Shown here: piece after piece, positions 49,097 through 58,821 of the stretch
Layout of the letters: each line of letters opens with the position of its first letter
Position numbering within the stretch: position 1 is the first letter of the stretch
NCBI RefSeq assembly: GCF_002849895.1
Contig: NZ_CP018867.1
Span: forward strand, 2,170,001 to 2,234,000
Origin: Companilactobacillus alimentarius DSM 20249
GTDB lineage: Bacteria > Bacillota > Bacilli > Lactobacillales > Lactobacillaceae
Length of the DNA: 64,000 nucleotides
Direction of reading: 5' to 3'
Notes under the pieces: generated by a model
Told to the model about the DNA's origin: nothing
The model's input: only the letters and a program-made list of their open reading frames with translations
Databases searched by the model: none
Program-made: the position numbers and the translations under genes

Positions 49097-50388
49097 TGCT
49101 TGGAACTATCAGAGATGCTCTAAAGGTAAAAGAAATTCGTAAGAAGATTCTATTTACCTTGTTGTTACTTGTTATATATCGTTTGGGATCACAAATTACA
49201 GTGCCCGGTGTTAACGCCGCCGCAATGGATAAGGTTGGTTCTACAGGGTTAGTTCCCCTATTGGATACTGTAACTGGTGGTGGTCTTTCAAACTACTCTA
49301 TTTTCTCAATGGGTGTTTCACCATTCATCACGGCTCAAATTGTTGTTCAACTTTTACAAATGGATATCGTTCCAAAATTTGTTGAGTGGAGCAAGCAAGG
49401 TGAAGTAGGTCGTAGAAAGTTAAATCAAGTAACGAGATATTTGACGATTGTTTTAGGTTTTGTTCAGTCAATCGGTATTACTGCCGGTTTTAATCAATTA
49501 AGTGGTTTAGGATTGGTTAAATCTCCTAATATGAGAGCTTTCATTACCATTGGTATTATCTTAACTGGTGGTACGATGCTTCTTACTTGGATCGGTGAGC
49601 AAATCACTGATAAAGGTTTGGGTAATGGTGTTTCAGTAATTATCTTCGCTGGTATTGTTGCTAGATTCCCTAACGGGTTGTATCAAATTTACCGTGATTA
49701 TATTACTAATGCTAGCTCAGCAGATCTTGCTAAGAATATTGGATTCCTTGTTGGTCTTGTGATCGTTATCTTATTGGTTGTTCAATTTGTTACATACGTT
49801 CAACAAGCAAGTAGAAGAATTCCAATTCAATACACAAGACGTGCTGCAGGTAGTGGTAGCGAAAGCTTTCTACCATTGAAGGTTAACGTTGCTGGTGTTA
49901 TTCCTGTTATCTTCGCCAGTTCCTTTATTGTTACGCCTCAAACAATTTTGATGGCGTTCCAAAGTCACAGTGGAGATCAATGGTATCAAGTGTTAACAGA
50001 AATATTCAGTATGCAGACTACAACAGGTTCTCTTCTCTATACATTGTTGATTGTATTATTTACATTCTTCTATGCATTTGTTCAAGTAAATCCTGAGAAG
50101 CTTGCAGAAAACCTACAAAAACAAGGGGCTTATATCCCTGGTATTTGGCCTGGTAATGAAACAATCAAGTTCATGTCAGGTGTATTGATGAAATTATCAA
50201 CCGTTGGATCTGTATTCCTAGGTTTAGTTTCATTGCTTCCATTATTAGCAGCTAACTTATTCGATTTACCTCAATCCATCGGATTAGGTGGTACGAGTTT
50301 ATTGATTATTGTTGGTGTTGCTTTGGAAATGGATCGTCAATTACGTGGTCTTTTGATGAAGCGTGAATACGTTGGATTTATTAGATAA
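49096..50388 (+). CDS. secY: Preprotein translocase channel SecY
   Basis: The protein has 430 residues with ten predicted transmembrane helices. It has the plug-region start [10 protein letters not shown] and cytoplasmic loop R-R-I-P-I-Q-Y (~237-243). It forms the protein-conducting channel with SecE and SecG. Translation is coupled to rplO by a one-base overlap. Confidence 0.97.
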   Translation: MLGTIRDALKVKEIRKKILFTLLLLVIYRLGSQITVPGVNAAAMDKVGSTGLVPLLDTVTGGGLSNYSIFSMGVSPFITAQIVVQLLQMDIVPKFVEWSKQGEVGRRKLNQVTRYLTIVLGFVQSIGITAGFNQLSGLGLVKSPNMRAFITIGIILTGGTMLLTWIGEQITDKGLGNGVSVIIFAGIVARFPNGLYQIYRDYITNASSADLAKNIGFLVGLVIVILLVVQFVTYVQQASRRIPIQYTRRAAGSGSESFLPLKVNVAGVIPVIFASSFIVTPQTILMAFQSHSGDQWYQVLTEIFSMQTTTGSLLYTLLIVLFTFFYAFVQVNPEKLAENLQKQGAYIPGIWPGNETIKFMSGVLMKLSTVGSVFLGLVSLLPLLAANLFDLPQSIGLGGTSLLIIVGVALEMDRQLRGLLMKREYVGFIR

Positions 50389-50402
50389 TTGGAGATGTGA
50401 CA

Positions 50403-51056
50403 ATGAATATTGTATTGATGGGATTACCTGGTGCCGGTAAAGGTACTCAAGCTGAAAAGATTGTTGAAGATTTTAAAGTTGTTCATATTTCAACTGGTGA
50501 CATGTTCAGAGCTGCAATGGCCAATAAGACAGAGATTGGTTTGAAAGCTAAAGGGTTCATTGATAAAGGTGAACTTGTTCCTGATGATGTTACCGAAGGA
50601 ATCGTTCAAGAACGTTTGTCTGAAGATGACGTTCAAAAAGACGGATATATGTTAGATGGATTTCCGAGAACTCTTGAACAGGCTAACGCTTTACAGACAA
50701 TTGCAAAGAATGTAAACAAACCTATAGATGCTGTCATCTATATTGATGTTAAGCCTGAAGCATTAGTTGATCGTTTATCTGGAAGATATATCTGTTCCAA
50801 GTGCGGAGCAACTTATCATAAGATTTACAATCCTACTAAGGTTGAAGGAACATGCGACGTCTGTGGCGGACATGACTTCTATCAACGTGAGGACGATAAA
50901 CCGGAGACTGTAAAGAATAGATTAAAAGTTAATATTGAAATGAATACACCATTAATTGATTTTTATGATAAGTTAAACTTGTTGTATAAGATCAATGGTG
51001 AACAAGAAATAGATGAAGTTTATAACGAAGTTAAGAAAGTTTTACAAAGTTTGTAA
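50403..51056 (+). CDS. adk: Adenylate kinase
   Basis: The protein has 217 residues from ATG 50403 (GGAG at about 50391; an upstream GTG at 50397 is less well spaced). It interconverts AMP, ATP and ADP. The P-loop is G-L-P-G-A-G-K-G-T; the lid has four zinc-ligand Cys (C-S-K-C and C-D-V-C), as in Gram-positive enzymes. It lies between secY and infA, as usual. Confidence 0.97.
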   Translation: MNIVLMGLPGAGKGTQAEKIVEDFKVVHISTGDMFRAAMANKTEIGLKAKGFIDKGELVPDDVTEGIVQERLSEDDVQKDGYMLDGFPRTLEQANALQTIAKNVNKPIDAVIYIDVKPEALVDRLSGRYICSKCGATYHKIYNPTKVEGTCDVCGGHDFYQREDDKPETVKNRLKVNIEMNTPLIDFYDKLNLLYKINGEQEIDEVYNEVKKVLQSL

Positions 51057-51074
51057 GACTTTTTGCTTTGAATG

Positions 51075-51103
51075 TTTACATGTACGGAAAATTATTGTAT
51101 AAT
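51075..51103 (+). promoter_or_regulatory. Internal promoter before infA
   Basis: TTTACA (51075-51080), 17 bases, perfect TATAAT (51098-51103), in the 95-base gap after adk. It could drive infA-rpmJ-rpsM-rpsK-rpoA-rplQ separately from the S10 promoter. Confidence 0.7.
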
Positions 51104-51151
51104 TCGCCAGTATATGCAGAATAATTTCATCCCGTATGGAGGTTAATATCT

Positions 51152-51370
51152 TTGGCAAAAGAAGATGTCATTGAAGTAGAAGGCACAATTTCAGAAACAT
51201 TGCCCAATGCAATGTTCAAGGTAAAGCTTGAAAACGGGGCTACTGTGTTAGCTCATGTGTCAGGTAAAATCCGTATGCACTATATTAGAATTTTACCCGG
51301 TGACAAGGTTACCGTGGAATTATCCCCTTATGATTTAACCAAGGGAAGAATTACATATAGATATAGATAA
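51152..51370 (+). CDS. infA: Translation initiation factor IF-1
   Basis: The 72-residue OB-fold protein uses a TTG start after TGGAGG. It has [16 protein letters not shown] and the C-terminal L-T-K-G-R-I-T-Y-R. It occupies the 30S A site during initiation. Confidence 0.97.
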   Translation: MAKEDVIEVEGTISETLPNAMFKVKLENGATVLAHVSGKIRMHYIRILPGDKVTVELSPYDLTKGRITYRYR

Positions 51371-51402
51371 TAAGTTTTTTAATGGAATGGAGGTTCCACA
51401 AC

Positions 51403-51519
51403 ATGAAAGTAAGACCATCCGTTAAACCTATGTGCGAACACTGTAAGGTAATTAAGAGACGCGGTCGCGTTATGGTTATTTGCTCTGCAGATCCAAAGCA
51501 CAAACAAAGACAAGGATAA
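51403..51519 (+). CDS. rpmJ: Ribosomal protein L36
   Basis: A 38-residue protein starting at ATG 51403 behind TGGAGG, with [11 protein letters not shown] and the zinc ligands C-E-H-C and C-x12-H typical of the Cys3His form. It sits between infA and rpsM, the conserved position. Confidence 0.97.
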   Translation: MKVRPSVKPMCEHCKVIKRRGRVMVICSADPKHKQRQG

Positions 51520-51543
51520 TTTAAATAGGAGGTGTATTGATTA

Positions 51544-51909
51544 ATGGCTCGTATAGCAGGTGTAGATTTACCTCGTGATAAGAGAATTGTTATTGCCCTA
51601 ACATACATTTTTGGTGTTGGCGAAACAACTGCTCAAAAAGTGTTGAAGAACGCTGATGTATCAGAGGATATTCGTACAAGAGACTTGACTCCTGATCAAG
51701 AAGAAAAAATTCGTGCAGAAGTTGACAAAGTTCGTGTCGAAGGTGACTTACGTCGTGAAGTAAGCATGAACATCAAGAGACTACAAGAAATTGGCTCATA
51801 TCGTGGTATGAGACACCGTCGTGGTTTGCCAGTTCGTGGTCAAAACACAAAGAATAATGCAAGAACTCGTAAGGGCAAGAAGACTGCCATTACAGGTAAG
51901 AAGAAGTAA
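51544..51909 (+). CDS. rpsM: Ribosomal protein S13
   Basis: The protein has 121 residues, with an N-terminal A-R-I-A-G-V-D-L-P, a helix-two-turn-helix, and a basic tail with [14 protein letters not shown]. It contacts P-site tRNA and bridges to the 50S. Confidence 0.97.
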   Translation: MARIAGVDLPRDKRIVIALTYIFGVGETTAQKVLKNADVSEDIRTRDLTPDQEEKIRAEVDKVRVEGDLRREVSMNIKRLQEIGSYRGMRHRRGLPVRGQNTKNNARTRKGKKTAITGKKK

Positions 51910-51934
51910 TTAAAATAAAGATAGGAGGTTAATC

Positions 51935-52321
51935 ATGGCACAAACTAAAGGTCGTAAACGCCGTACTAAGAAGCATATTGAATCTGGTGTTGCACATATC
52001 CACTCCACATTCAACAATACACTTGTTATGATCACTGATGTTAACGGTAATGCCGTTTCATGGTCATCAGCTGGTGCATTAGGATTTAAGGGTAGTCGTA
52101 AATCAACACCATTTGCTGCACAAATGGCTGGGGAAGCTGCTGCTAAAGAATCAATGGAACATGGTATGAAAACAGTCGAAGTAGCTGTTAAGGGTCCAGG
52201 CTCTGGTCGTGAAGCCGCAATCCGTTCATTACAAGCTACTGGTTTGGAAATTACTGCTATTCGTGATGTTACACCAGTTCCTCATAATGGTTCTCGTCCT
52301 CCAAAGCGTCGTCGTGTATAG
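51935..52321 (+). CDS. rpsK: Ribosomal protein S11
   Basis: The 128-residue 30S platform protein has [10 protein letters not shown] at ~20-29 and the end [11 protein letters not shown] after ATAGGAGG. rpoA follows after 63 bases with its own GAAAGGGG site. Confidence 0.97.
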   Translation: MAQTKGRKRRTKKHIESGVAHIHSTFNNTLVMITDVNGNAVSWSSAGALGFKGSRKSTPFAAQMAGEAAAKESMEHGMKTVEVAVKGPGSGREAAIRSLQATGLEITAIRDVTPVPHNGSRPPKRRRV

Positions 52322-52384
52322 AATGGTTGTATACCCATATGAACTAAGCTACACACATTTCGTTTTGAAAGGGGAACTAACCGA

Positions 52385-53323
52385 ATGATCGAATTTGAAA
52401 AGCCAACCATTACTTCTGTTGAAGAAAGTAAAGATTATGGCAAGTATATTATCGAACCGCTTGAAAGAGGTTATGGTACAACTTTAGGTAATTCATTACG
52501 TAGAGTTTTGTTAGCATCATTACCAGGAACTGCGGTATCTGATATTCAAATAGATGGTGTATTGCATGAATTTTCAGCTATTGATGGCGTAATTGAAGAC
52601 GTTACACAAATCGTGTTAAACGTTAAGAAATTAAAGCTCAAGTCTTATGCTGATGACAGTTTAAAAGCTGAGATCGACGTCGTTGGTCCTGCTACTGTTA
52701 CAGCTAAAGATATCAAAGCTGATGATGACTTGGAAATCCTCGATCCAGAACAATTTATTTGTACTGTTGCTGAGGGTGGACACTTCCACATGCAAATGAC
52801 AGTTATTAATGGTCGTGGATATACTCCTGCAGAACAAAATAAAACGGACGAAACACCTATTGGTGTTCTTCCAGTTGACTCAATTTTTACACCCGTAGAA
52901 AAAGTTAACTATCAAGTTGAAAACACTCGTGTGGGTAAGAGAAACGACTTCGACAAATTAACAATCGATATCTGGACAAATGGTTCAATTGGACCACGCG
53001 AAGCTATTAGTTTGTCAGCAAAGATTCTTACAGAACATTTAACAAGTTTTGTAAATCTTACTGAAGAAGCTAAGAGTGCTGATATGATGATCGAAAAAGA
53101 GGAAACTCAAAAAGAGAAGAAACTTGAAATGACTATTGAGGAACTTGACTTGTCAGTTCGTTCATATAATTGTTTGAAGCGTGCCGGTATTAATACTGTG
53201 CAAGAGCTTACTGAAAAATCTGAAGCAGATATGATGCGTGTAAGAAATCTTGGACGCAAATCACTTGTTGAGGTTAAAGAAAAGCTTGCTGACCTTGGAT
53301 TGTCATTAAAGCAAGAAGACTAA
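52385..53323 (+). CDS. rpoA: RNA polymerase alpha subunit
   Basis: The protein has 312 residues. The N-terminal assembly domain (1-~230) has [15 protein letters not shown]; a short linker precedes the C-terminal domain (~245-312, [15 protein letters not shown]), which binds UP elements and activators. Confidence 0.98.
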   Translation: MIEFEKPTITSVEESKDYGKYIIEPLERGYGTTLGNSLRRVLLASLPGTAVSDIQIDGVLHEFSAIDGVIEDVTQIVLNVKKLKLKSYADDSLKAEIDVVGPATVTAKDIKADDDLEILDPEQFICTVAEGGHFHMQMTVINGRGYTPAEQNKTDETPIGVLPVDSIFTPVEKVNYQVENTRVGKRNDFDKLTIDIWTNGSIGPREAISLSAKILTEHLTSFVNLTEEAKSADMMIEKEETQKEKKLEMTIEELDLSVRSYNCLKRAGINTVQELTEKSEADMMRVRNLGRKSLVEVKEKLADLGLSLKQED

Positions 53324-53353
53324 TTATATCAAATTCAAACAGGAGGTATAGAC

Positions 53354-53734
53354 ATGGGCTACCGTAAATTAGGACGTAACAGTTCACAAAGAAAAGCAAT
53401 GTTACGCGATTTAACTACTGATTTAATCATTAATGAACATATTGTTACAACTGAAACTCGTGCTAAAGAAATCAGTCGTACAACAGAAAAAATGATAACC
53501 TTAGGTAAACGCGGAGATTTACATGCTCGTCGTCAAGCTGCTGCTTATGTTAGAAACGAAGTTGCTAACATTTCAGAAGAAGATGATGCAGTTGTTGTTC
53601 AATCAGCTCTTCAAAAATTATTTAGTGATATTGCACCTCGTTACAAAGAACGTAATGGTGGATACACACGTATTTTGAAGACAGCTCCACGTCGTGGAGA
53701 CGCTGCTCCAATGGTTATTATTGAATTAGTTTAA
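53354..53734 (+). CDS. rplQ: Ribosomal protein L17
   Basis: The protein has 126 residues, starting [14 protein letters not shown]. It is the last gene of the alpha segment, downstream of rpoA, and is followed by the structured terminator at 53765-53870. Confidence 0.97.
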   Translation: MGYRKLGRNSSQRKAMLRDLTTDLIINEHIVTTETRAKEISRTTEKMITLGKRGDLHARRQAAAYVRNEVANISEEDDAVVVQSALQKLFSDIAPRYKERNGGYTRILKTAPRRGDAAPMVIIELV

Positions 53735-53764
53735 TAATAATTGTTTATTAATCAAAAAAATCAG

Positions 53765-53870
53765 TCATTCTGATAAACTAGTGAGTGTTAAGATGATGGT
53801 TATTTTTAACCAAGTCTATCTCTGAGATCTCTTTAATTAGGGACACTAGTTTGTCGAATGATTTTTTTTT
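53765..53870 (+). terminator. Long branched terminator or leader RNA between rplQ and ecfA1
   Basis: TCATTC plus TGATAAACTAGTG (53765-53783) pairs with 53844-53861 (one bulge, one G-U pair), immediately followed by nine T. The closing stem encloses about 60 bases, with a TGGTTA/TAACCA hairpin and a GAGATCTC palindrome. It ends the ribosomal cluster. A multi-branched terminator with its own sub-hairpins is unusual, and a regulatory RNA role is possible. Confidence 0.65.
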
Positions 53871-53891
53871 ACCCAAATTTGTTTTCTTAAC

Positions 53892-53919
53892 TTTTGAAGT
53901 TAGTTATTATATATATAAT
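53892..53919 (+). promoter_or_regulatory. Candidate ecfA1 promoter
   Basis: TTTTGA (53892-53897), 16 bases, TATAAT (53914-53919), 20 bases before the TTG start. The alternating AT run makes the exact -10 uncertain. Confidence 0.45.
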
Positions 53920-53939
53920 ACATTTTGGGGAGATTACTT

Positions 53940-54773
53940 TTGGAAAAAATCATTTCAATTAAAAATTTAAATTACACTTACCCGGAAGCAAAGCAGGAAG
54001 CAATTAAAAATGTTTCATTAGATATTTATAAAAACGAATGGATCTCAATCGTTGGTAAAAATGGTAGTGGAAAATCGACTTTGACAAAACTAATTGATGG
54101 CTTGATTGAGGCATCTTCTGGTACGATTGAAGTCGATGGTCAAATTATCAACGAAGAGAATATCTGGGAAGCTCGCACAAAAATTGGAATAATCTTTCAA
54201 AATCCTGATCATCAATTCGTTGGAGCAACAGTTGAGGATGATGTAGCGTTTGGACTTGAGAACCAAGGCATGCCTAAGGAGCAGATGGTCAAAGAAGTTG
54301 ATCGGGCTTTAAAACTGGTTAAAATGTCTGATTTTAAAAGGCGTGATCCGCAGTCTTTATCAGGTGGTCAAAAGCAACGTGTGGCAATTGCTGGAGTTTT
54401 AGCAACGAAACCACAAATTGTCATCATGGATGAATCAACCAGTATGTTAGACCCAGAAGGTCGACAGACAGTGTTGAATTTAATTCAAGATTTACGAAAG
54501 AAACAAGATTTAACAATCATCTCAATTACGCATGACATATCTGAGACGGAGTTGTCGCAACGAATCGTTGTTTTAAATGACGGTCAGATTGTTCAAGATG
54601 ACAAGCCAGTCAACATTTACAATATGGGTACCCATTTGAGCAAATATGGACTTGAGGAGCCGTTTTCAAGTGAATTAATGTCGACCTTAAGGGATTCAAT
54701 TAAATTGCCTGAGGGCTATCTGAATGAAGAGGAGTTAATGGAGCAATTATGGAAATTACGTTTGAACATGTAA
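53940..54773 (+). CDS. ecfA1: ECF transporter ATPase EcfA1
   Basis: The protein has 277 residues from TTG 53940, with GGGGAG just upstream; the in-frame TTG at 53925 overlaps that site. ABC ATPase: Walker A G-K-N-G-S-G-K-S-T at ~36-44, Q-loop N-P-D-H-Q-F, signature L-S-G-G-Q-K-Q-R, Walker B I-V-I-M-D-E-S. It is half of the ATPase pair that powers vitamin and metal uptake with many separate S-components. It overlaps ecfA2 by 25 bases. Confidence 0.95.
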   Translation: MEKIISIKNLNYTYPEAKQEAIKNVSLDIYKNEWISIVGKNGSGKSTLTKLIDGLIEASSGTIEVDGQIINEENIWEARTKIGIIFQNPDHQFVGATVEDDVAFGLENQGMPKEQMVKEVDRALKLVKMSDFKRRDPQSLSGGQKQRVAIAGVLATKPQIVIMDESTSMLDPEGRQTVLNLIQDLRKKQDLTIISITHDISETELSQRIVVLNDGQIVQDDKPVNIYNMGTHLSKYGLEEPFSSELMSTLRDSIKLPEGYLNEEELMEQLWKLRLNM

Positions 54774-55612
54774 CACATTCGTATGATGCCAATAGTCCAC
54801 TGGCTAACCTTGGTTTGAATGATGTTTCACTGACAATTGCGGACAAGAAGTTTACAGCAATCGTAGGACAAACTGGTAGTGGTAAATCCACATTAGTAAG
54901 ACATATCAATGCTTTGCTAAAACCAACATCGGGAACTATCAATGTAGGCGGACGTGTGATTGATTCAGAAACGAATAATAAAAATTTGAAATCATTGAGA
55001 AAAAAGGTCGGCATGGTATTTCAATTTCCAGAAAGTCAGTTATTTGAAGAAACTGTGGAAAAAGATATTATGTTTGGCCCAATGAATTTTGGATTTGACG
55101 CTTCAGATGCTAAAAAAGCTGCTAATGAGATGATTCAATTAGTTGGTTTAGATGAATCCTATTTGGATAAATCTCCCTTTGATCTGTCAGGCGGGCAAAT
55201 GCGTCGAGTGGCCATTGCCGGAGTTTTAGCTAGTAGACCAGAAACAATTATTTTAGATGAACCAACAGCTGGTTTGGATCCTGTTGGGAGACATGAGATC
55301 ATGGAGTTATTTAAAGAGTTACAGAATCAAGGTAGGACGATTATTTTGATAACGCACAATATGGATGATGTGGCTAACTATGCTGACGAAATGGCTGTTA
55401 TGAACCAAGGTAAGTTAGTTGCTCAGGGTCTTCCCAGTGTAGTTTTTAACAATCAGCAATTAATTAAAGATGATCTTTTAACTTTGCCTAAGAGTGCACA
55501 ATTTGCGCAGGCTTTGTCTCAAAAAGGATTTAAATTTGAAAAATTGCCAATCACAATTGATGAATTGGGCACAGAAATAAAACAACAGGTAAATGGTGAT
55601 AATAGTGAATAA
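54749..55612 (+). CDS. ecfA2: ECF transporter ATPase EcfA2
   Basis: The protein has 287 residues. Walker A G-Q-T-G-S-G-K-S-T at ~40-48, Q-loop F-P-E-S-Q-L-F, signature L-S-G-G-Q-M-R-R, Walker B I-I-L-D-E-P-T-A-G-L-D. It pairs with EcfA1. Starts inside ecfA1 behind AATGGAGC-type sequence and ends inside ecfT, so the three genes are translationally coupled. Confidence 0.95.
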   Translation: MEITFEHVTHSYDANSPLANLGLNDVSLTIADKKFTAIVGQTGSGKSTLVRHINALLKPTSGTINVGGRVIDSETNNKNLKSLRKKVGMVFQFPESQLFEETVEKDIMFGPMNFGFDASDAKKAANEMIQLVGLDESYLDKSPFDLSGGQMRRVAIAGVLASRPETIILDEPTAGLDPVGRHEIMELFKELQNQGRTIILITHNMDDVANYADEMAVMNQGKLVAQGLPSVVFNNQQLIKDDLLTLPKSAQFAQALSQKGFKFEKLPITIDELGTEIKQQVNGDNSE

Positions 55613-56402
55613 ATTGATTATGGGACGATATTTGCCCGGCGATTCATTGATTTATCAATTGGACCCACGTGGTAAATTTCTTTTGACATTCTATTTTGTT
55701 GGGATTGTTTTTTTAGCCAACAATGTGGCATCATATGCGTTTCTAATGGCATTTGTTTTGTTTGCTGTCTACTTATCGAAAATAAGCTTTAGCTTCTTTA
55801 TAAAGGGACTGAGACCGATAATTTGGTTAATTCTCTTTACGGTTATTCTGCAATTATTCTTTACTCCAAGTGATCATCCACTGTGGCATTGGGGATTTTT
55901 GACTTTATCCAAAGAGGGTATGGTAATTGCAGCATATATTTTTATCAGATTTGTTTTAATAATTTTTATTTCTACATTATTAACACTAACTACCACGCCA
56001 ATCGAAATTTCCGACTCGATCGAGAGCATTTTGAAGCCTTTAAAAAAGGTGAATTTTCCAGTTACACAAGTTGCTTTAATGCTGTCGATTGCTTTAAGAT
56101 TTGTTCCTTTGTTGGTGGATGAAACGACTAAGATCATGGATGCTCAGCGTGCAAGAGGGGTGGACTTTGGTGAAGGCGGCTTGATCAAGCGAATCAAATC
56201 CTTTGTGCCAATCTTGATACCATTGTTTGTCAGTAGTTTTTCAATTGCCTACGATTTAGCGATAGCGATGGAATCCCGTGGATACAAAGACGGCGAGGGA
56301 CGTAGTAAATATCGTGTCTTAAGTTGGAGCAAGCGTGATAACGTGACGGTTTTATTCATGGCTGTGGTAACAATTATATTATTATTTATTCGGAGTTATT
56401 AA
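55605..56402 (+). CDS. ecfT: ECF transporter transmembrane component EcfT
   Basis: The protein has 265 residues from GTG 55605 (M-N-K-L-I-M-G-R-Y-L-P-G, the typical start); a GTG/ATG further upstream is less likely. It has about five to six membrane helices and two Ala-Arg-Gly coupling motifs: A-Q-R-A-R-G near 179-184 and A-M-E-S-R-G near 219-224. It couples the ATPases to substrate-binding S proteins, none of which is encoded here. Confidence 0.94.
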   Translation: MNKLIMGRYLPGDSLIYQLDPRGKFLLTFYFVGIVFLANNVASYAFLMAFVLFAVYLSKISFSFFIKGLRPIIWLILFTVILQLFFTPSDHPLWHWGFLTLSKEGMVIAAYIFIRFVLIIFISTLLTLTTTPIEISDSIESILKPLKKVNFPVTQVALMLSIALRFVPLLVDETTKIMDAQRARGVDFGEGGLIKRIKSFVPILIPLFVSSFSIAYDLAIAMESRGYKDGEGRSKYRVLSWSKRDNVTVLFMAVVTIILLFIRSY

Positions 56403-56405
56403 TTT

Positions 56406-57152
56406 ATGACAACAAGATACAAATTAATCGTTGCTTATGATGGAACCAAGTTCCATGGGTTTCAAAAGCAAAAGCATTTGAGGACGGTTGAAGGCGTGTT
56501 AGAAAAAGCTATTTCTCGAATTGCGAACGGTGACGAAATTAAAGTTTTTGCCTCAGGTCGAACTGATGCTGGTGTGCATGCTTTAGGGCAAGTAGTTCAT
56601 TTTGATTATCCTAGATTCTTGCCACCTGACAGCATGTTGAGAGCTATCAATACATTGATGCCTTTAGATGTTTTGATTAAAGATTCAGAGATAGTCGATG
56701 AGAATTTTCATGCTCGTTTCAATGTTAAGAAGAAAACCTACATGTATCGTGTGGATTTAGGACATTATACTGATCCATTTAAAAGGTTTTACACAGGGCA
56801 TTACCCTTATCCAATCGATGTTGACAGAATAAAAATTGCAATTAAAGATTTGATTGGTGAACATGACTTTACGAGTTTTGCTGCCTCCGGTGGAGTAATT
56901 GAAAATAAGGTTAGAACTATCTATTCTGCGACAGTTGAGTATAATGAAGAGAACAATGAATTAGTTTTTGAATTTACAGGTAATGGCTTTCTTTATAATA
57001 TGGTTAGAATTATTGTGGCGACGCTCTTAGAGATTGGCAATAATCGACGAGACGTCCATGATTTTTTGCGCTTATACGAAGTCAAAGATCGTCAACAAGC
57101 TAGGGGAACAGCTCAAGCCAGTGGTTTATATTTAAAAGAGGTTTTTTATTAA
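56406..57152 (+). CDS. truA: tRNA pseudouridine(38-40) synthase
   Basis: The protein has 248 residues. It modifies the anticodon arm of many tRNAs. The catalytic Asp lies in [10 protein letters not shown] (~50-59), and F-L-Y-N-M-V-R (~196) closes the active site. It starts 3 bases after ecfT, the standard place in lactobacilli. Confidence 0.96.
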   Translation: MTTRYKLIVAYDGTKFHGFQKQKHLRTVEGVLEKAISRIANGDEIKVFASGRTDAGVHALGQVVHFDYPRFLPPDSMLRAINTLMPLDVLIKDSEIVDENFHARFNVKKKTYMYRVDLGHYTDPFKRFYTGHYPYPIDVDRIKIAIKDLIGEHDFTSFAASGGVIENKVRTIYSATVEYNEENNELVFEFTGNGFLYNMVRIIVATLLEIGNNRRDVHDFLRLYEVKDRQQARGTAQASGLYLKEVFY

Positions 57153-57170
57153 AGAATCTGTGGATAAACA

Positions 57171-57199
57171 TTGACTTGGAGTAGGAATCAAAGTATTAT
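57171..57199 (+). promoter_or_regulatory. rplM-rpsI promoter
   Basis: TTGACT (57171-57176), 17 bases, TATTAT (57194-57199). It gives a leader of about 77 bases. Confidence 0.75.
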
Positions 57200-57212
57200 T
57201 GTAACTGGTATT

Positions 57213-57256
57213 GTTTGCCCCACGATAAGCCCCGGAAACTTATTGAGTTGTCAAAC
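57213..57256 (+). other. Candidate L13 ribosomal-protein leader
   Basis: An outer GTTTG/CAAAC (57213-57217, 57252-57256) and inner ATAAG/CTTAT (57225-57229, 57239-57243) stem flank a CCCC-rich interior, about 27 bases before rplM. Position and form match the L13-leader class known in low-GC Gram-positives, a presumed autoregulatory site; not verified against the family model. Confidence 0.55.
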
Positions 57257-57282
57257 AGACGTAGAAACTGGAGGAAATTAAA

Positions 57283-57726
57283 GTGCGTACAACACCATTA
57301 GCAAAAGCAAGTGAAGTTGAACGTAAATGGTATGTAATTGATGGTGAAGATGTTGTCTTAGGTAGACTTTCATCTGTTGTTGCTTCTATTCTAAGAGGTA
57401 AAAACAAACCAACTTACACACCTAACGTTGATACAGGTGATAATGTTATTGTCATCAATGCAGATAAAGTTAGATTAACAGGTAAAAAAGCTAAGAATAA
57501 GATTTACTATTCTCATTCAGATCACCCAGGTGGGTTGAAGAGTATTAGTGCCGGCGAAAAACAAGCTACAAAGCCTGAAAGATTCGTTGAAGATTCTATT
57601 CGCGGTATGCTACCTAAGAACACTCTTGGTCGTCAAGAGATTAAGAAGTTGCATGTTTATGCAGGTTCAGATCACAGCCACCAAGCACAAAATCCAGAAA
57701 AGTTGGATATCAACAAACTAATTTAA
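57283..57726 (+). CDS. rplM: Ribosomal protein L13
   Basis: The protein has 147 residues, with a GTG start 8 bases after GGAGG. It has [14 protein letters not shown] and Y-S-H-S-D-H-P-G-G. An early 50S assembly protein, cotranscribed with rpsI 13 bases downstream. Confidence 0.97.
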   Translation: MRTTPLAKASEVERKWYVIDGEDVVLGRLSSVVASILRGKNKPTYTPNVDTGDNVIVINADKVRLTGKKAKNKIYYSHSDHPGGLKSISAGEKQATKPERFVEDSIRGMLPKNTLGRQEIKKLHVYAGSDHSHQAQNPEKLDINKLI

Positions 57727-57739
57727 GGAGGAAAAGAAT

Positions 57740-58132
57740 TTGGCACAAGTATCATACGCCGGAACAGGTCGTCGCAAGGACTCAGTCGCTCGTGTACGCC
57801 TAGTACCCGGAAACGGAAAGATTACTATCAACAAACGTGATGTCAAAGATTACATTCCTTTTGACAATTTGATTGCTGATATGAAACAACCTCTAGATGT
57901 TACTGAAACAGCAGACAGCTATGACGTTATTGCTAACGTTAACGGTGGAGGCTTCTCAGGACAAGCTGGAGCAATTAGACATGGTATTGCAAGAGCCCTA
58001 CTTGATGTTGATCCTGATTTCAGACCATCACTTAAGTCAGCCGGCTTCTTGACACGTGACCCTCGTATGAAGGAACGTAAGAAACCAGGTTTGAAGAAAG
58101 CCCGTAAGGCTTCACAATTCTCAAAACGTTAA
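57740..58132 (+). CDS. rpsI: Ribosomal protein S9
   Basis: The protein has 130 residues, with a TTG start behind AAGGAGG. It has [14 protein letters not shown] and the C-terminal tail Q-F-S-K-R that reaches P-site tRNA. Ends with a strong terminator. Confidence 0.97.
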   Translation: MAQVSYAGTGRRKDSVARVRLVPGNGKITINKRDVKDYIPFDNLIADMKQPLDVTETADSYDVIANVNGGGFSGQAGAIRHGIARALLDVDPDFRPSLKSAGFLTRDPRMKERKKPGLKKARKASQFSKR

Positions 58133-58158
58133 TATTTTATATTTCCAGTTTTGGATTC

Positions 58159-58192
58159 AAAAACATCTCTCAATTTCGAGGGATGTTTTTTT
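58159..58192 (+). terminator. rplM-rpsI terminator
   Basis: Arms 58159-58171 and 58178-58190 (one G-U pair) with a 6-base loop, then T. Confidence 0.9.
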
Positions 58193-58228
58193 GTTCTATA
58201 ATGTAAGTAGATTTGAGGAGGAACAATT

Positions 58229-58744
58229 ATGGACATTCAGAAACTATCAAGTAAATATACCGTCAGGCCTTTAGTGACTAGTGATACAGAAATAATTTTG
58301 AAATTGAATCAAAGTAATCCACTGTATTTCAAATATTGTCCACCAGCCATTAGTCGTCCGATGATTAGGCATGATATGACAGTTGTACCGCCACATACGA
58401 GTAAAGATGATAAGTATTATCTAGGATTTTTTGACGGGGATAAATTAGTTGCAATGTTAGATTTAGTTTTGAATTATCCTGAGAAAGAAAATGTTTGGAT
58501 CGGTTTGTTTATGGTTGATGCTAAGTATTCTGGTAAAGGGATTGGAACAGATATTATGAACGAAATTTTTACAGCTTTGTCTGCGGAAGGCTTCAAAGAA
58601 ATTGGACTAGCCTATGCAAAGGGTAATCCCCAAAGTGAGCATTTTTTGGCTAAAATTGGTTTCTTTAAGACTGGTGTCGAAGAAGAAGAGAAAAATTATC
58701 ACTATACGGCAGTTGTTGTGGGACAATTGTTGGATGAAAATTAA
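58229..58744 (+). CDS. GNAT-family N-acetyltransferase
   Basis: The protein has 171 residues, with ATG behind GAGGAGG. A single GNAT fold: acetyl-CoA loop Y-S-G-K-G-I-G-T at ~103-110 (the R/Q-x-x-G-x-G/A motif), then N-P-Q-S-E-H-F-L-A-K-I-G-F near 131-143. The substrate is unknown; closest by appearance to small-molecule or amino-acid acetyltransferases of lactobacilli. A TATAAT at 58197-58202 lies about 26 bases upstream and may be its -10. Monocistronic. Confidence 0.88.
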   Translation: MDIQKLSSKYTVRPLVTSDTEIILKLNQSNPLYFKYCPPAISRPMIRHDMTVVPPHTSKDDKYYLGFFDGDKLVAMLDLVLNYPEKENVWIGLFMVDAKYSGKGIGTDIMNEIFTALSAEGFKEIGLAYAKGNPQSEHFLAKIGFFKTGVEEEEKNYHYTAVVVGQLLDEN

Positions 58745-58763
58745 AACTTATCCACTTGTGGAT

Positions 58764-58817
58764 AAAAATACTCCATAATTGTTAGACCTAAATCTAACAG
58801 TTATGGAGTATTTTTTG
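58764..58817. terminator. Bidirectional terminator between the GNAT and PTS genes
   Basis: A 20-bp stem (58767-58786 with 58793-58812, one G-U pair), a six-base loop and A/T runs on both sides. The arms almost match those of the IS left-end hairpin (4503-4551). Confidence 0.9.
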
Positions 58818-58821
58818 TTAT

